From the NCBI RefSeq assembly GCF_000380185.1, contig NZ_KB904751.1, positions 1 to 64,000 of the forward strand: 64,000 nucleotides of DNA, written 5' to 3'. Below, in pieces: positions 10,961-20,478 of this stretch (position 1 is its first letter; every line of letters begins with the position of its first letter). Under the pieces are notes generated by a model. It was given only the letters and a program-made list of their open reading frames with translations. It was not told the DNA's origin and did not search any database. This stretch comes from Thiofilum flexile DSM 14609 (GTDB lineage: Bacteria; Pseudomonadota; Gammaproteobacteria; Thiotrichales; Thiotrichaceae). The position numbers and the translations under genes were made by a program.

Positions 10961-13900
10961 ATGAACCCCCTTAACCCCATGACAGTATCTCTAGATAAAC
11001 GTCTATTGATCGAAGCGAGTGCTGGTACGGGTAAAACCTATACTATCTCATTGTTATATTTACGTTTATTACTAGAGCACAGTTTAACCGTTGATCAAAT
11101 TCTAGTAGTAACCTATACCGATGCCGCCACGGCTGAATTGCGGGCGCGTATTTTATTGCGCTTAAAAGAGGCACTGAGTGCATATGAGCAACCAGAACAG
11201 GCCACCGCAGAATATGCCCGTTTATTAGAGCAATATCCGACTAGTGCAGAGTATATTTTAAGTTTAAAACGCGCCTTACTGAATTTTGACGAGGCTGCTA
11301 TTTATACTATTCACAGCTTTTGCCAACGCGCACTGAAAGAAAATGCGTTTGAAGTCGGCATGCCTTTTGAAAGTGAGTTAATTAGTGATGAGCAGGCTTT
11401 ATTAATTAGTTTAGCCGATAGTTTTTGGCATCGCTATTTACTGCATCCTGATCCATTACAAGAAGCCATTATTCGCCATAAAGGCTGTACACCTGATGAT
11501 CTATTGGCGGTGGTAAAACCTTATATTGGGCGGCCTTATTTAGATCGCCAACCTAAAGAGCTATTAACAGCACAAGAATATGTCGAGCGCCAAGCGAGCT
11601 TAGCTAATAATTGGCAGGCTATTAAACAGCAATGGCAAATAGCAGGCTCACAAGCCATAAAATTAATTATTCAAGCCATTCAGTCAGAGGCTTTAAGCAA
11701 AACTCATTATAAAACCATAGATACATTATTACATGCTGAAAGTATATTGCAAAAAGTACTGCAAGGTGAACGGCCTAATGGTTGGGCAAATAATTGTAAT
11801 TTATTTACAACTAGTAAGTTAATTCAAGGCACTAAAAAAAATAAAATAACCCCAGTACATGCTATTTTTAGCTTAATTGAAGCAGCTATTAATGAAGAAC
11901 TTGAGTTAACGAATGCTCTGGATAGAGGGTTTGATCAACTTTGTTATGATTTAATGCTATTCTTACGCGAAAAACTACCACAGCGTAAGTCGGCATTAGG
12001 GGTATTAGCGTTTGATGATTTATTAGTGAATTTACAACGCGCATTAAACGAACGTCCAATTTTAGCCAGTCAGCTCGCAAGTGATTATCCAGTTGCTCTA
12101 ATCGATGAGTTTCAAGATACCGACCCCATACAGTATGAGATATTTAACCGTATTTATGCTAATAGAGGCATATTAGTTTTTGTCGGTGATCCTAAACAAG
12201 CCATTTATGCATTTCGCGGAGCGGACATTCATACCTATTTACAAGCCGCTCAAGATATTGAAAAAAACCATCATTATACCCTAGATCGTAATTTTCGCTC
12301 TACAGCTCCTTTACTAGAAGCCTTTAATTGCTTTTTTAGTTGTTCAAACGATCCTTTTAGAAATAAGCTCAGTGTTGCTTATGAGGCCGTACAAGCAGGT
12401 AAAAATAATTTGATTTTTCAAGTGCCACTGCTGAATACGCCCTTACGCTTTTGGACATGGGAAGCTGAGGCACAAGAAGCTGAAGAGAAAATAAAATATT
12501 CAGCGCGGCAATTAGAGCAAATAATTGCTAAAGCCGTGGCCAGCGATATAGCCGAGCTATTAATGGCGGCTAAACGAGGTGAGGCAGTGATTGGTGAGGG
12601 GGAAGCAAAGCCTTTACAAAGCCGTGATATTGCTATTTTAGTGCGGAGTCATAAGCAAGGTAAATTAATGAGCGAGGCATTACAGGCACACCATATTGCC
12701 AGTTCTCAACGTTCTAAAGAGCCTATTTTTGCTACCCCAGAAGCTTATGAGTTACGTTTATTTTTAGAGGCTATTATTGAGCCTACGCATGAGGCAAAAC
12801 TACGCCGCGCTTTAACAACAGAATTGCTAGGCGGAACAGTAAAAACCCTACTTGATTTAGAGCTAAGTAAAGAAACGGATAATCGTTTATTAGAGAGTTG
12901 GGTTGAGCAGTTTACCCGCTGGCAATTATTATGGGCTAAGCAAGGTTTTATGGCAATGTTTCAGGATTGGCTGCAATCACCTAACTTACTAAATCAGAGC
13001 CTCACACAGCAGCAATATTTATTAGGCTTTATTGATGGTGAGCGCCGCTTAACGAATTTATGGCATTTAGCTGAGCTACTATATAATGAAATACGCCACG
13101 GCGCTAAAAGCATGCAGGCCTTAATCCGTTGGCTTATGGAGTGTTCTGAGCAAAGTAGTAATGAGGATAATGAGTTACGCTTAGAAAGCGATGAGGCCTT
13201 GGTGCAAATTGTTACTATTCATAAAAGTAAGGGATTACAATATCCCATAGTCTATTGTCCTTTTTTATGGAATGAGGGTAATAGCCGAGCGCATGATTGG
13301 TTTAATTATTATGATTTAGCCACTGGTAAAACCTCTCTTTTTGCCTCGCGCTTTAAAGATGATGAGCGTGATTCTGCTTATGCTGCTTATAAACAAGAGG
13401 CTCAACAAGAATCATTGCGCTTAATTTATGTGGCATTGACTCGTGCTATTTATCATTGCTCTATTGTAGTACCCATTGGTAAAATAGACGGTTTTAACTA
13501 TGATAGTGCTTTATATTGGTTGCTCTATGGGCATTTGCCTAATAGTGAGGCTTTACTAAGTGTAGCGTCCTCTGAAGCAGCTAAAAAAGCTAAAATCACT
13601 CCTGAAGATCGTACCCAACTCTTTAAACAGGGACTAATAGATTTAGTTAAAGCAAGTCATAATACTATTAGTTATACCGCCCTACCTGAAGAATTGAGTG
13701 ATTTAAAGGTCAGTTTAGGTCAAGAGAGCCTATTAAGATCAGCGCCCTATTTTAAGACCACGCTAGTTAGCCCCCAACGTTTTGAAAGTTTTAGTAGTTT
13801 AAGTGTAGGTAATCATTATGATGCCCCTGATTATGATAGTGAATGGGGTACTAGACCTGTGCCTATACCTGATTATACTCAGTTTCCGGCAGGTAAATTA

Positions 13901-14596
13901 GCCGGTGTTTGTCTACATAAAATATTTGAGGAATTGGACTTTAAAGCAAACCTTGAATCGCAAAAAGAATTAATAACTAGTACCTTATTAGCCTCTGGTT
14001 TTGAAGAGCCTTATTTCAATGCGGCTATGCAGTTAGTCAGTAATACATTAAATACACCGCTAAGAGCTAATAAAGAGCTAAAGCTAGCGAGTATTACTAA
14101 AGAGCAGCGCTTAGATGAATTGGAGTTTTATTTCCCTATTAAGTATTTAACTACTAAAAAGCTCCAGCAGGTATTAGAAGAATATATTTCCCCCAATAAA
14201 ATAGCTCAGCATCAGGCCATTAAACGTTTAAAGCCTCAAGTAGTGCAAGGTTTTATGAAGGGATTTATTGATTTAATATTTGAATATAAAGGAAAGTACT
14301 ATATCGTTGATTATAAGTCTAATAAGCTAGCCGATGATCCAGCGGGTTATAATCAAGAGCGTATGGAGGAGGCTATTGCCGAGTCACATTATTATTTACA
14401 GTATTTAATCTATAGTATTGCTTTGCAGCGTTATCTGCGCCTGTGTTTGTCTAATTATGATTATGATGCCCACTTTGGTGGAATATTTTATTTATTTATT
14501 CGTGGGATGCAGCCCTCCGCTGGGGGGGAGAGTGGCATTTATGCCACTCGACCTAAGGCAGAGTTTATTAATGCATTGGATCAGCTAATGAGTTAA
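10961..14596 (+). CDS. recB: exodeoxyribonuclease V beta subunit (RecB)
   Basis: RecB is the 3'-5' helicase and nuclease subunit of RecBCD, which processes double-strand ends and loads RecA at Chi. The 1211-residue protein starts with Walker A EASAGTGKTYTIS (residues 18-30) and has the UvrD-type motif II LIDEFQDTDPIQYEIF near 380. It continues with the motifs FVGDPKQAIYAFRGAD, VQIVTIHKSKGLQYPIV and LRLIYVALTRA, and a C-terminal RecB nuclease domain with GFIDLIFEYKG and YYIVDYKSNKL (about 1100-1120). The length fits full RecB rather than AddA. recD follows in the same orientation after a convergent lipoprotein gene. recC is not in the window. Confidence 0.95.
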   Translation: MNPLNPMTVSLDKRLLIEASAGTGKTYTISLLYLRLLLEHSLTVDQILVVTYTDAATAELRARILLRLKEALSAYEQPEQATAEYARLLEQYPTSAEYILSLKRALLNFDEAAIYTIHSFCQRALKENAFEVGMPFESELISDEQALLISLADSFWHRYLLHPDPLQEAIIRHKGCTPDDLLAVVKPYIGRPYLDRQPKELLTAQEYVERQASLANNWQAIKQQWQIAGSQAIKLIIQAIQSEALSKTHYKTIDTLLHAESILQKVLQGERPNGWANNCNLFTTSKLIQGTKKNKITPVHAIFSLIEAAINEELELTNALDRGFDQLCYDLMLFLREKLPQRKSALGVLAFDDLLVNLQRALNERPILASQLASDYPVALIDEFQDTDPIQYEIFNRIYANRGILVFVGDPKQAIYAFRGADIHTYLQAAQDIEKNHHYTLDRNFRSTAPLLEAFNCFFSCSNDPFRNKLSVAYEAVQAGKNNLIFQVPLLNTPLRFWTWEAEAQEAEEKIKYSARQLEQIIAKAVASDIAELLMAAKRGEAVIGEGEAKPLQSRDIAILVRSHKQGKLMSEALQAHHIASSQRSKEPIFATPEAYELRLFLEAIIEPTHEAKLRRALTTELLGGTVKTLLDLELSKETDNRLLESWVEQFTRWQLLWAKQGFMAMFQDWLQSPNLLNQSLTQQQYLLGFIDGERRLTNLWHLAELLYNEIRHGAKSMQALIRWLMECSEQSSNEDNELRLESDEALVQIVTIHKSKGLQYPIVYCPFLWNEGNSRAHDWFNYYDLATGKTSLFASRFKDDERDSAYAAYKQEAQQESLRLIYVALTRAIYHCSIVVPIGKIDGFNYDSALYWLLYGHLPNSEALLSVASSEAAKKAKITPEDRTQLFKQGLIDLVKASHNTISYTALPEELSDLKVSLGQESLLRSAPYFKTTLVSPQRFESFSSLSVGNHYDAPDYDSEWGTRPVPIPDYTQFPAGKLAGVCLHKIFEELDFKANLESQKELITSTLLASGFEEPYFNAAMQLVSNTLNTPLRANKELKLASITKEQRLDELEFYFPIKYLTTKKLQQVLEEYISPNKIAQHQAIKRLKPQVVQGFMKGFIDLIFEYKGKYYIVDYKSNKLADDPAGYNQERMEEAIAESHYYLQYLIYSIALQRYLRLCLSNYDYDAHFGGIFYLFIRGMQPSAGGESGIYATRPKAEFINALDQLMS

Positions 14597-14640
14597 GTTA
14601 CTCAAGAAAATACACGATTATTTTTCTCAGTTATTTATAA

Positions 14641-14744
14641 AAAGTAATCGAGTATTTCTGGAGCAGTCTTGGCGGCAGGGATGCCGCCTTGTAGCGTACA
14701 GGGATGTATTCATAGCGGCTGCGGAAGAAATACTCGATTACTTT
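14641..14744. repeat. palindromic intergenic element, copy A (inverted orientation)
   Basis: The ends are a perfect 18-bp inverted repeat: AAAGTAATCGAGTATTTC at 14641-14658 and its exact complement at 14727-14744. The 68-base core, read on the minus strand, is nearly identical to that of copies at 53528 and 62799. It contains an inner hairpin GGCGGCA-tccc-TGCCGCC. It lies between the converging 3' ends of recB and the lipoprotein gene, where it could end transcription from both sides. Confidence 0.85.
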
Positions 14745-14759
14745 GGCTTAAGTACTTAT

Positions 14760-15233
14760 CTAAGGAGCAGCATGTTTATAATCCGGTTCAGGTGGTGGTT
14801 TGGGCATAAACGTACTAACAATAATCGCACTCTGTGCGTTTTCTGGTATGGGATTGCTGCATAGTAATTTTAAATGCTGAGCCTTAGCTATAGACATAAC
14901 AGTTAATACTCGGCGTGGTTTTTTGGTTTTATTAACGACTACCCATAAATGCTCGTCCTTTTTGGTTCGGCGTTTAGCAATACCAGTTTGGCGATTATAA
15001 TAACGCGTGGTATTGGCAATAGAGTCGGTAGTGGTGGCACTAGCCCATTGAATGCTACCACGCTCTCCACTCACTTCACCGGCACATTGATTAGTTTGAT
15101 TCGGATAGCGTTGTGCTGAAAAACCGATCATCGGCGGTCGAATTTTGGGTTGGGGTAACTCGGTTGGAGCCGGATGGCTAGCAGCACAGCTACTGAGAGT
15201 CGTTAAACTGAGCATTAAAAGCACTAAACGCAC
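14760..15233 (-). CDS. hypothetical lipoprotein
   Basis: The 157-residue product has a lipoprotein signal peptide: MRLVLLMLSLTTLSSCAAS, with lipobox LSSC and Cys16 as the lipidated residue. After a Pro-rich stretch the mature part contains two further Cys (in TNQCAGEV and LLCSNPIP) that may pair. The middle (TRYYNRQTGIAKRRTKKDEHLWVVVNKT, here given in part) looks like a small beta domain. I do not recognise the family. It sits on the opposite strand between recB and recD, and ends next to palindromic element copy A. Its promoter must face that of recD in the 15234-15322 gap. Confidence 0.7.
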   Translation of the reverse strand: MRLVLLMLSLTTLSSCAASHPAPTELPQPKIRPPMIGFSAQRYPNQTNQCAGEVSGERGSIQWASATTTDSIANTTRYYNRQTGIAKRRTKKDEHLWVVVNKTKKPRRVLTVMSIAKAQHLKLLCSNPIPENAQSAIIVSTFMPKPPPEPDYKHAAP

Positions 15234-15322
15234 AGTACCTCCCTTATATGATTAAATGACACATAAATTTATCCTAAGTACTAACAGGTACTTATCACTA
15301 ATTGGGGTTATTGAAAACCATT

Positions 15323-17065
15323 ATGACAGTATTTGAGTCTTATGATCCATTTGCACGACAATTGGCAGATTTGCTGATACGTCTAATGCCGCCCGCTTCC
15401 CCTGATGTTGCACAGGAATTGCGCCGTTTGTTACATTTTCTCGTAGAGCAAACGCAAGCGGGAGTGATTGCGGCTCCTTTAAAGTATTTAACCCCTCCTT
15501 TAAATAGAGAGTTAATTGCAACCCTAACTTTAGTGGGTAAACCCTTTGAGCGGAAGCCATTAATTATTTCGGAGACTCATGCGTGGTTTTATCGTTATTG
15601 GCAATATGAGTATGAATTAGGGCAAGCCTTAAAAGAACTATTACAAGCAACAGAGCCGCCTACTCAATTAAAGGAAGCGATTAATAACTTATTTACCACT
15701 ACATCCGAAATAGACTGGCAAAAAATAGCAACGGTTTTGGCACTTAATCAGCGTTTTATGATTATATCAGGAGGGCCAGGAACGGGGAAAACGACAACCG
15801 TAACGCGCATTTTAGCCTTATTATTACAATTACCCTCGATTCATCCTAGCCGTATTCAACTCGCAGCACCAACGGGAAAGGCCGCTATGCGTTTGCAGGA
15901 GTCTATTAAGCTTGCTCAGCAGCGCTTGGATTTATCCAGTACCTTACAGCAGCAGCTCCAGATTCCGAGTCAGACTTTGCATCGCCTATTAGGCTATAAG
16001 CCGACGAGTAATACCTTTAGTTATCATCGTGAGCGTCCTTTGCCGGTGGATGTATTGGTGATTGATGAGGCATCAATGATGGATATTGCTTTAATGGCTA
16101 AGGTATTGGAGGCTTTACCAAAAACAGCACGTCTCATTTTATTGGGTGATAAAGATCAATTAGCGGCGGTTGAAACGGGTTCGGTATTTAGAGATTTATG
16201 TGCTCATGCGAATAATCATTTTTCATCTCCAGTAGCGGACAGGCTAAAGCTATTTGACATTGAGCTACCCAATGCATTAGGTAAAGCGGGCTTAAATGAT
16301 CATATTGTGGTTTTAGAGCAAAGTTATCGATTTAATACGAATTCGAGTATTGGTCAATTAGCACAGGCGATTAAAACGGCGCACTTTAAACAATTAAGCA
16401 CGGTATTAAAGCATCCTGATGCTGAATTAGAGTGGATCAATCAAACCTCTTTAGCGCATGATGAATTAATCGCAGGCTGGAGTGATTATTTTGCCGCAGT
16501 AGAGCAGGGTGATATTGAACAGTGTTTTCAGACGTTTAATCGCTATCGAATTTTAGCACCTATGCGCCAAGGTGGGCGTGGCACCGAACTATTGAATAGC
16601 AAAATCGAGCAATTAGCCAGTAAGCGTTTGCCAGCAGCCTCAGGAACCTTACGGGCGCAAGGTTGGTATGTGGGGCGTCCGGTGATGGTGACTAAAAATG
16701 ACTATGTGCAGCATTTATTTAATGGAGATATTGGTATTGCCTTAATGGATAGTAGCGGTCAATTACGGGTGTATTTTCCTGATGACAAGGCCGGGGAGTA
16801 TCGTTCGATTACTCCAGTACGTTTACCTCTCTATGAAAGTGCGTGGGCGATGACGATTCATAAGAGTCAGGGGTCTGAGTTTGATGAGGTATTATTGGTC
16901 ATGCCAGATAATACCGATAATGCTTTATTAGGACGAGAATTACTCTATACGGGGGTGACTCGTACCCGCAAGAAGCTGCGTTTAGTTGCTAGCTTAGAGG
17001 TGCTAGAGGTGGCCTTAAAGCGCTCAACCCCATCCTCATCCTGCATTTTAGATTGGTTGAATTAA
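15323..17065 (+). CDS. recD: exodeoxyribonuclease V alpha subunit (RecD)
   Basis: RecD is the 5'-3' SF1B helicase of RecBCD. The protein of about 580 residues has Walker A ISGGPGTGKTTTVTR near residue 148, Walker B VLVIDEASMMD near 243, and the motif III-type LLGDKDQLAAVETGSV. The late motifs AMTIHKSQGSEFDEVLLVMP and LYTGVTRTRKKLRL also fit. The ATG at 15323 is chosen, but TTG codons at 15302 and 15311 are in frame and GGGG at 15304 sits too far for the ATG and too near for 15311, so the start is uncertain. It is separated from recB by a gene on the other strand, so the two are not a simple operon. Confidence 0.93.
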   Translation: MTVFESYDPFARQLADLLIRLMPPASPDVAQELRRLLHFLVEQTQAGVIAAPLKYLTPPLNRELIATLTLVGKPFERKPLIISETHAWFYRYWQYEYELGQALKELLQATEPPTQLKEAINNLFTTTSEIDWQKIATVLALNQRFMIISGGPGTGKTTTVTRILALLLQLPSIHPSRIQLAAPTGKAAMRLQESIKLAQQRLDLSSTLQQQLQIPSQTLHRLLGYKPTSNTFSYHRERPLPVDVLVIDEASMMDIALMAKVLEALPKTARLILLGDKDQLAAVETGSVFRDLCAHANNHFSSPVADRLKLFDIELPNALGKAGLNDHIVVLEQSYRFNTNSSIGQLAQAIKTAHFKQLSTVLKHPDAELEWINQTSLAHDELIAGWSDYFAAVEQGDIEQCFQTFNRYRILAPMRQGGRGTELLNSKIEQLASKRLPAASGTLRAQGWYVGRPVMVTKNDYVQHLFNGDIGIALMDSSGQLRVYFPDDKAGEYRSITPVRLPLYESAWAMTIHKSQGSEFDEVLLVMPDNTDNALLGRELLYTGVTRTRKKLRLVASLEVLEVALKRSTPSSSCILDWLN

Positions 17066-17074
17066 GTCGCTGAG

Positions 17075-17113
17075 CAACCGTAATCTTGCTCCAGAAAGAC
17101 CCGATTACGGTTG
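17075..17113. repeat. remnant of the palindromic intergenic element, copy E
   Basis: The 11-base arm CAACCGTAATC at 17075-17085 pairs exactly with GATTACGGTTG at 17103-17113. The right part (TGCTCCAGAAAGACCCGATTACGG) matches the right end of the full copies at 14.6 and 62.8 kb, while nearly all of the core is missing. It lies just after the recD stop, so it can also serve as a stem-loop at the recD 3' end. Confidence 0.65.
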
Positions 17114-17203
17114 AGTGCCAATTTAAAAAGGGTGTTATTGGTATCTTGCAGTCAATTCGATTAAATTCCCCCTCTAGGATTAATCACTGATGAGGAGTGA
17201 GTT

Positions 17204-17653
17204 ATGTTGAAGTGGAGTGATATTTTACAGTTTGCCCGCACTGGCAATCCTATTCCTGACCACAAAGTTGTCAAAACCCCAGAAGAATGGCGGGCGCAAT
17301 TAACGCGCGAGCAGTATCATGTGACACGCCAACATGGCACAGAACATCCCTTTAGTTCGGAAATGTGTTCATTATTTGAGCCGGGATTATATGCATGTGT
17401 GTGTTGTGGGACTTTATTATTTGATGCTTCACAAAAATTCGAGTCTGGTACGGGTTGGCCTTCCTTTACCCAGCCGATTCAGGAAAATGCCGTTTCGTAT
17501 CATGAAGATAATTCCCACCGGATGCAGCGAGTGGAGACGCTTTGCAATACTTGTGATGCCCATTTAGGACATGTATTTCCCGATGGGCCCGCTCCGAGTG
17601 GTTTACGCTATTGTATGAATGCGGTGGCATTAGAGAAAGTCAAAGCCTCATAA
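17204..17653 (+). CDS. msrB: peptide-methionine (R)-S-oxide reductase
   Basis: MsrB repairs methionine-R-sulfoxide in proteins. The 149-residue protein has the structural zinc pairs C65-x-x-C68 and C114-x-x-C117, the conserved SGTGWPSF and the catalytic Cys137 in GLRYCMNAVAL. An N-terminal extension of about 25 residues carries no secretion signal, so it acts in the cytoplasm. GAGGAGTGAG precedes the ATG at good spacing. It is monocistronic: recD and element E end upstream, and a strong stem-loop follows at 17668-17700. No msrA nearby. Confidence 0.96.
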   Translation: MLKWSDILQFARTGNPIPDHKVVKTPEEWRAQLTREQYHVTRQHGTEHPFSSEMCSLFEPGLYACVCCGTLLFDASQKFESGTGWPSFTQPIQENAVSYHEDNSHRMQRVETLCNTCDAHLGHVFPDGPAPSGLRYCMNAVALEKVKAS

Positions 17654-17667
17654 CTTAGCAAGAACTC

Positions 17668-17700
17668 AGTCGTTCAAATTATAATCACATTTGAACGACT
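17668..17700 (+). terminator. stem-loop after msrB
   Basis: AGTCGTTCAAAT at 17668-17679 pairs perfectly with ATTTGAACGACT at 17689-17700 across a 9-base loop. The run after it (CATTTAAAAC) is only weakly T-rich, so termination is likely but not certain. Confidence 0.6.
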
Positions 17701-18061
17701 CATTTAAAACAACATCCCTGCTCACGATATACACTCATCACCCAAACTAAATAGGTTGCGTGATCATATAGTTTTTAGGTGAGAGTGTAACTATTACAGC
17801 TCTTGCTATTTTCCTAACAGTCTCCTACGATAGCCGCCCGCATTTCATTCCAAGTGGATGGATAGGGATCACCACCATATATCCTAAATTTGTAAACGTT
17901 AATAGTTGTAATCGAGCTAGGTCGTCCTTTGGTCGACCTTTATTTTGGATATGTGTTTAGGGTTAGCTACACTTTGGTTTAAATAGTCATCGGTTGATTT
18001 ATTCAATAACGATGTTACTTAATAAACCATAAGCAATAAATATATTATCTAGGAGTCCATT
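17701..18061. other. intergenic region before the small ORF
   Basis: It holds a short hairpin, AGGTCG at 17919-17924 with CGACCT at 17934-17939, followed by TTATTTTGG, which could be a weak terminator. From 18001 it turns very A/T-rich, consistent with a promoter for the small ORF at 18062. No other gene or RNA was recognised. Confidence 0.4.
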
Positions 18062-18217
18062 GTGACATTACCATTATCTCAACAAGCCCAGAAAATTTTA
18101 CCTCCTTTGGTTTATACTCATCGCTTACTAACAGCGCATCATATTGAAAACAAAACAATTTATGCTCAAGATGGGCGAGCTTTAGCGTTTAGACAAGTCA
18201 TTCGTCTAAAGAAATAA
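18062..18217 (+). CDS. small hypothetical protein (51 residues)
   Basis: A GTG at 18062 is preceded by a strong AGGAG at 18051-18055 with six bases of spacing. The frame encodes 51 residues: a start MTLPLSQQAQKILPPLVYTH, then HRLLTAHHIEN, and a basic end RQVIRLKK. There is no signal peptide or membrane segment. I know no family for it. The good ribosome binding site and clean upstream A/T-rich promoter-like stretch argue that it is translated. It stands alone between msrB and the DUF1624 gene. Confidence 0.5.
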   Translation: MTLPLSQQAQKILPPLVYTHRLLTAHHIENKTIYAQDGRALAFRQVIRLKK

Positions 18218-18479
18218 TAGCTATATTCAGGCTATAATCATTTTAAATCTCACAGTTAATTAATGATAGAGTAAGAAATGCTGTTGATTAATAAATTTAG
18301 TAACAGTATTGCGGCTAATTTTTTTGATTAGCCTAGGCTTAAAATAAGCTAAATTTTTGTAAAAGGAGCTTCTTATTAATTATAAGCTCCTTAGTGATAG
18401 CAGATTTTCTGCTGGCCTATTGGAATTGCTTACTAACTAAGCATAATAGGGGCATTGTTCTAATTGATGTCTCTTATCC
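18218..18479. other. intergenic region with a stem-loop
   Basis: AAGGAGCTT at 18363-18371 pairs with AAGCTCCTT at 18384-18392 around an A/T-rich loop. It lies about 150 bases after the small ORF and could end its transcript. It lacks a T-run. Confidence 0.4.
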
Positions 18480-19184
18480 ATGTCTAATCTTCGTTATCCC
18501 CTACTAGATGCCTTGCGCGGCCTTGCGGTTGTCCTGATGATCGCCTTTCACTTTTGCTATGACCTAAATTATTTTGGTTTCGCTACATTTGAGCTATATA
18601 CCGCCCCGTTTTGGTTACATAGTCGTACCTTGATTGTGGCTATGTTTGTCATCATTGCTGGGATGAGCTTGTATTGCGCTAATCATCAGGGAGTAGGGCG
18701 CGGATTTTGGAAGCGTGAGGGATTATTACTGATCTGTAGTAGCCTCATTAGTATTGGAACTTGGTTTTTATTTAAAGACACTTGGATCTTTTTTGGCGTA
18801 CTCCATTTTATGCTGCTAGGTAGTGTACTGGCATTACCCTTTATTCATGCCGGAAAAGTTAATATTATACTGGGTATCTTATTGATTATTATTGGTAATT
18901 TTTTAAGCTTCCCCTTCTTCGATCAGCAGTCGTGGCAGTTTATTGGGCTGATGACTCATAAGCCTTTTACCGAGGACTATGTACCCTTATTGCCTTGGTT
19001 TGGTGTCTTATTAATCGGCATCAGCTTAGGAGCGCAATGGGGAAAAATAACCTATTTACAGCGTCCATTGACACATGCTGCGTGGAAACCCTTGCTCTGG
19101 TTAGGGCAGCATAGCCTTATTGTTTACATGCTGCATCAGCCGTTATTATTTACCCTATTTTGGGTGAGCTTCAGCTTACGTTAG
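18480..19184 (+). CDS. DUF1624 / HGSNAT-like membrane protein
   Basis: The 234-residue protein starts with RYPLLDALRGLAVVLMIAFH, the hallmark of the acyltransferase-like DUF1624 family (heparan-alpha-glucosaminide N-acetyltransferase catalytic-like). It contains about seven membrane segments. Conserved features include the early His in FHFCYDLNYFGF, the segment VGRGFWKREG, LPWFGVLLIGISLG, and the closing GQHSLIVYMLHQPLL. By analogy it may move acetyl groups across the inner membrane onto an envelope sugar. The substrate is unknown. The ATG has no good Shine-Dalgarno sequence. The desaturase follows on the same strand after about 110 bases. Confidence 0.85.
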   Translation: MSNLRYPLLDALRGLAVVLMIAFHFCYDLNYFGFATFELYTAPFWLHSRTLIVAMFVIIAGMSLYCANHQGVGRGFWKREGLLLICSSLISIGTWFLFKDTWIFFGVLHFMLLGSVLALPFIHAGKVNIILGILLIIIGNFLSFPFFDQQSWQFIGLMTHKPFTEDYVPLLPWFGVLLIGISLGAQWGKITYLQRPLTHAAWKPLLWLGQHSLIVYMLHQPLLFTLFWVSFSLR

Positions 19185-19293
19185 TGCGTTTTGATTCAGG
19201 CAACTATGGTAACATTCTGCTACTCCTAAGCCCATGTGGAGGCTAAGCACTCTGAAATCTTAGGAGAATTTTGTAGTAGTAAAGAGAATGCAT

Positions 19294-20478
19294 ATGGGAT
19301 TATTAGCAGATTTGACGGGCTGGCAATTAGTGTTAATCACTTTGGTCATGACCCATATTACGATTGTAGCGGTAACGGTTTATCTTCACCGGCATCAGGC
19401 GCATCGAGCGGTGGAGTTAAACGCTATTCCCGCTCACTTTTTCCGCTTTTGGTTGTGGCTTACTACAGGTATGGTGACGCGGGAGTGGGTAGCGATTCAT
19501 CGTAAACATCACCACAAATGCGAAACCCCCGACGATCCTCACAGCCCGCAAACCCGTGGTTTAAATAAAGTATTATGGGGTGGTGCATTACTTTACCGTC
19601 AAGAAGCTAAAAATCTACAAACTATTCAACAATATAGTCAAGGCACCCCGAATGATTGGCTTGAAACCCATCTGTATTCTCGTTTTCCTTGGTTAGGTAT
19701 TACGCTCATGCTACTCATTGATCTGGCACTCTTTGGCGGGGCGGGGCTGATTATCTGGGGTGTGCAAATGATCTGGATTCCGTTTTGGGCAGCGGGGGTG
19801 ATTAATGGCTTGGCGCATTTTTGGGGCTATCGCAATTGGAATACTGCTGATGCATCGAGCAATATTTCCCCTATCGGTATTATTATTGGGGGTGAGGAGC
19901 TGCATAATAATCACCATGCTTTTGCAGCCTCAGCCCGCTTTTCGACCCAATGGTATGAGTTTGATATTGGTTGGTTTTATATTCGCCTGTTGGAAGTATT
20001 AAAACTAGCACAAGTGAAACGAGTTGCACCGCGCATTAAAGTGGATTTAAAAACTAAAGTGGTTGATTTAGAAACCTTAAGTGCTGTGATTGGTAATCGG
20101 TTGCAAGTGCTATCCAATTTTGCCCGTCAAGTCGTGCATCCGGTGATTAAACAAGAGCTAGGTCAATCCAGTGGTGACTACAAAGAAAAGTCACGTTTAG
20201 TGCGTCAGTTATTAGGTCAACCGCATTTAGATGAGAGCGCTCGTGAACGCTTACAAGTATTACTATCTGAAAGCCAAGTGTTGACTACGGTCTATCAATT
20301 CCAGCAAAACTTGCATCATTTATGGGAGCGTACCGCTAATAACCAAGAGGCACGTTTAGCGGCGCTACAAGAATGGATAGCCAACGCCGAGCAAACGGGT
20401 ATTCAACGCCTTGAGGAGTTTGCTCAACGCCTAAAAGGCTATCGGGTCAGTGTATTAGCGAATACCCAACCCGCTTAA
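19294..20478 (+). CDS. membrane fatty acid (acyl) desaturase
   Basis: The protein has the three histidine boxes of membrane di-iron desaturases: HRHQAH at residues 32-37, HRKHHH at 69-74 and HNNHH near 205. Hydrophobic segments flank them. The order and spacing fit delta-9 acyl-CoA/acyl-lipid desaturases (DesA/OLE1 type), which put a double bond in saturated acyl chains in the inner membrane. A helical C-terminal extension of about 150 residues (from about 245) is polar and Gln/Glu-rich. The start at 19294 (MGLLADLT) is preferred over an ATG six bases upstream because AAAGAGA then has proper spacing and family members begin MGLL. Confidence 0.9.
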   Translation: MGLLADLTGWQLVLITLVMTHITIVAVTVYLHRHQAHRAVELNAIPAHFFRFWLWLTTGMVTREWVAIHRKHHHKCETPDDPHSPQTRGLNKVLWGGALLYRQEAKNLQTIQQYSQGTPNDWLETHLYSRFPWLGITLMLLIDLALFGGAGLIIWGVQMIWIPFWAAGVINGLAHFWGYRNWNTADASSNISPIGIIIGGEELHNNHHAFAASARFSTQWYEFDIGWFYIRLLEVLKLAQVKRVAPRIKVDLKTKVVDLETLSAVIGNRLQVLSNFARQVVHPVIKQELGQSSGDYKEKSRLVRQLLGQPHLDESARERLQVLLSESQVLTTVYQFQQNLHHLWERTANNQEARLAALQEWIANAEQTGIQRLEEFAQRLKGYRVSVLANTQPA

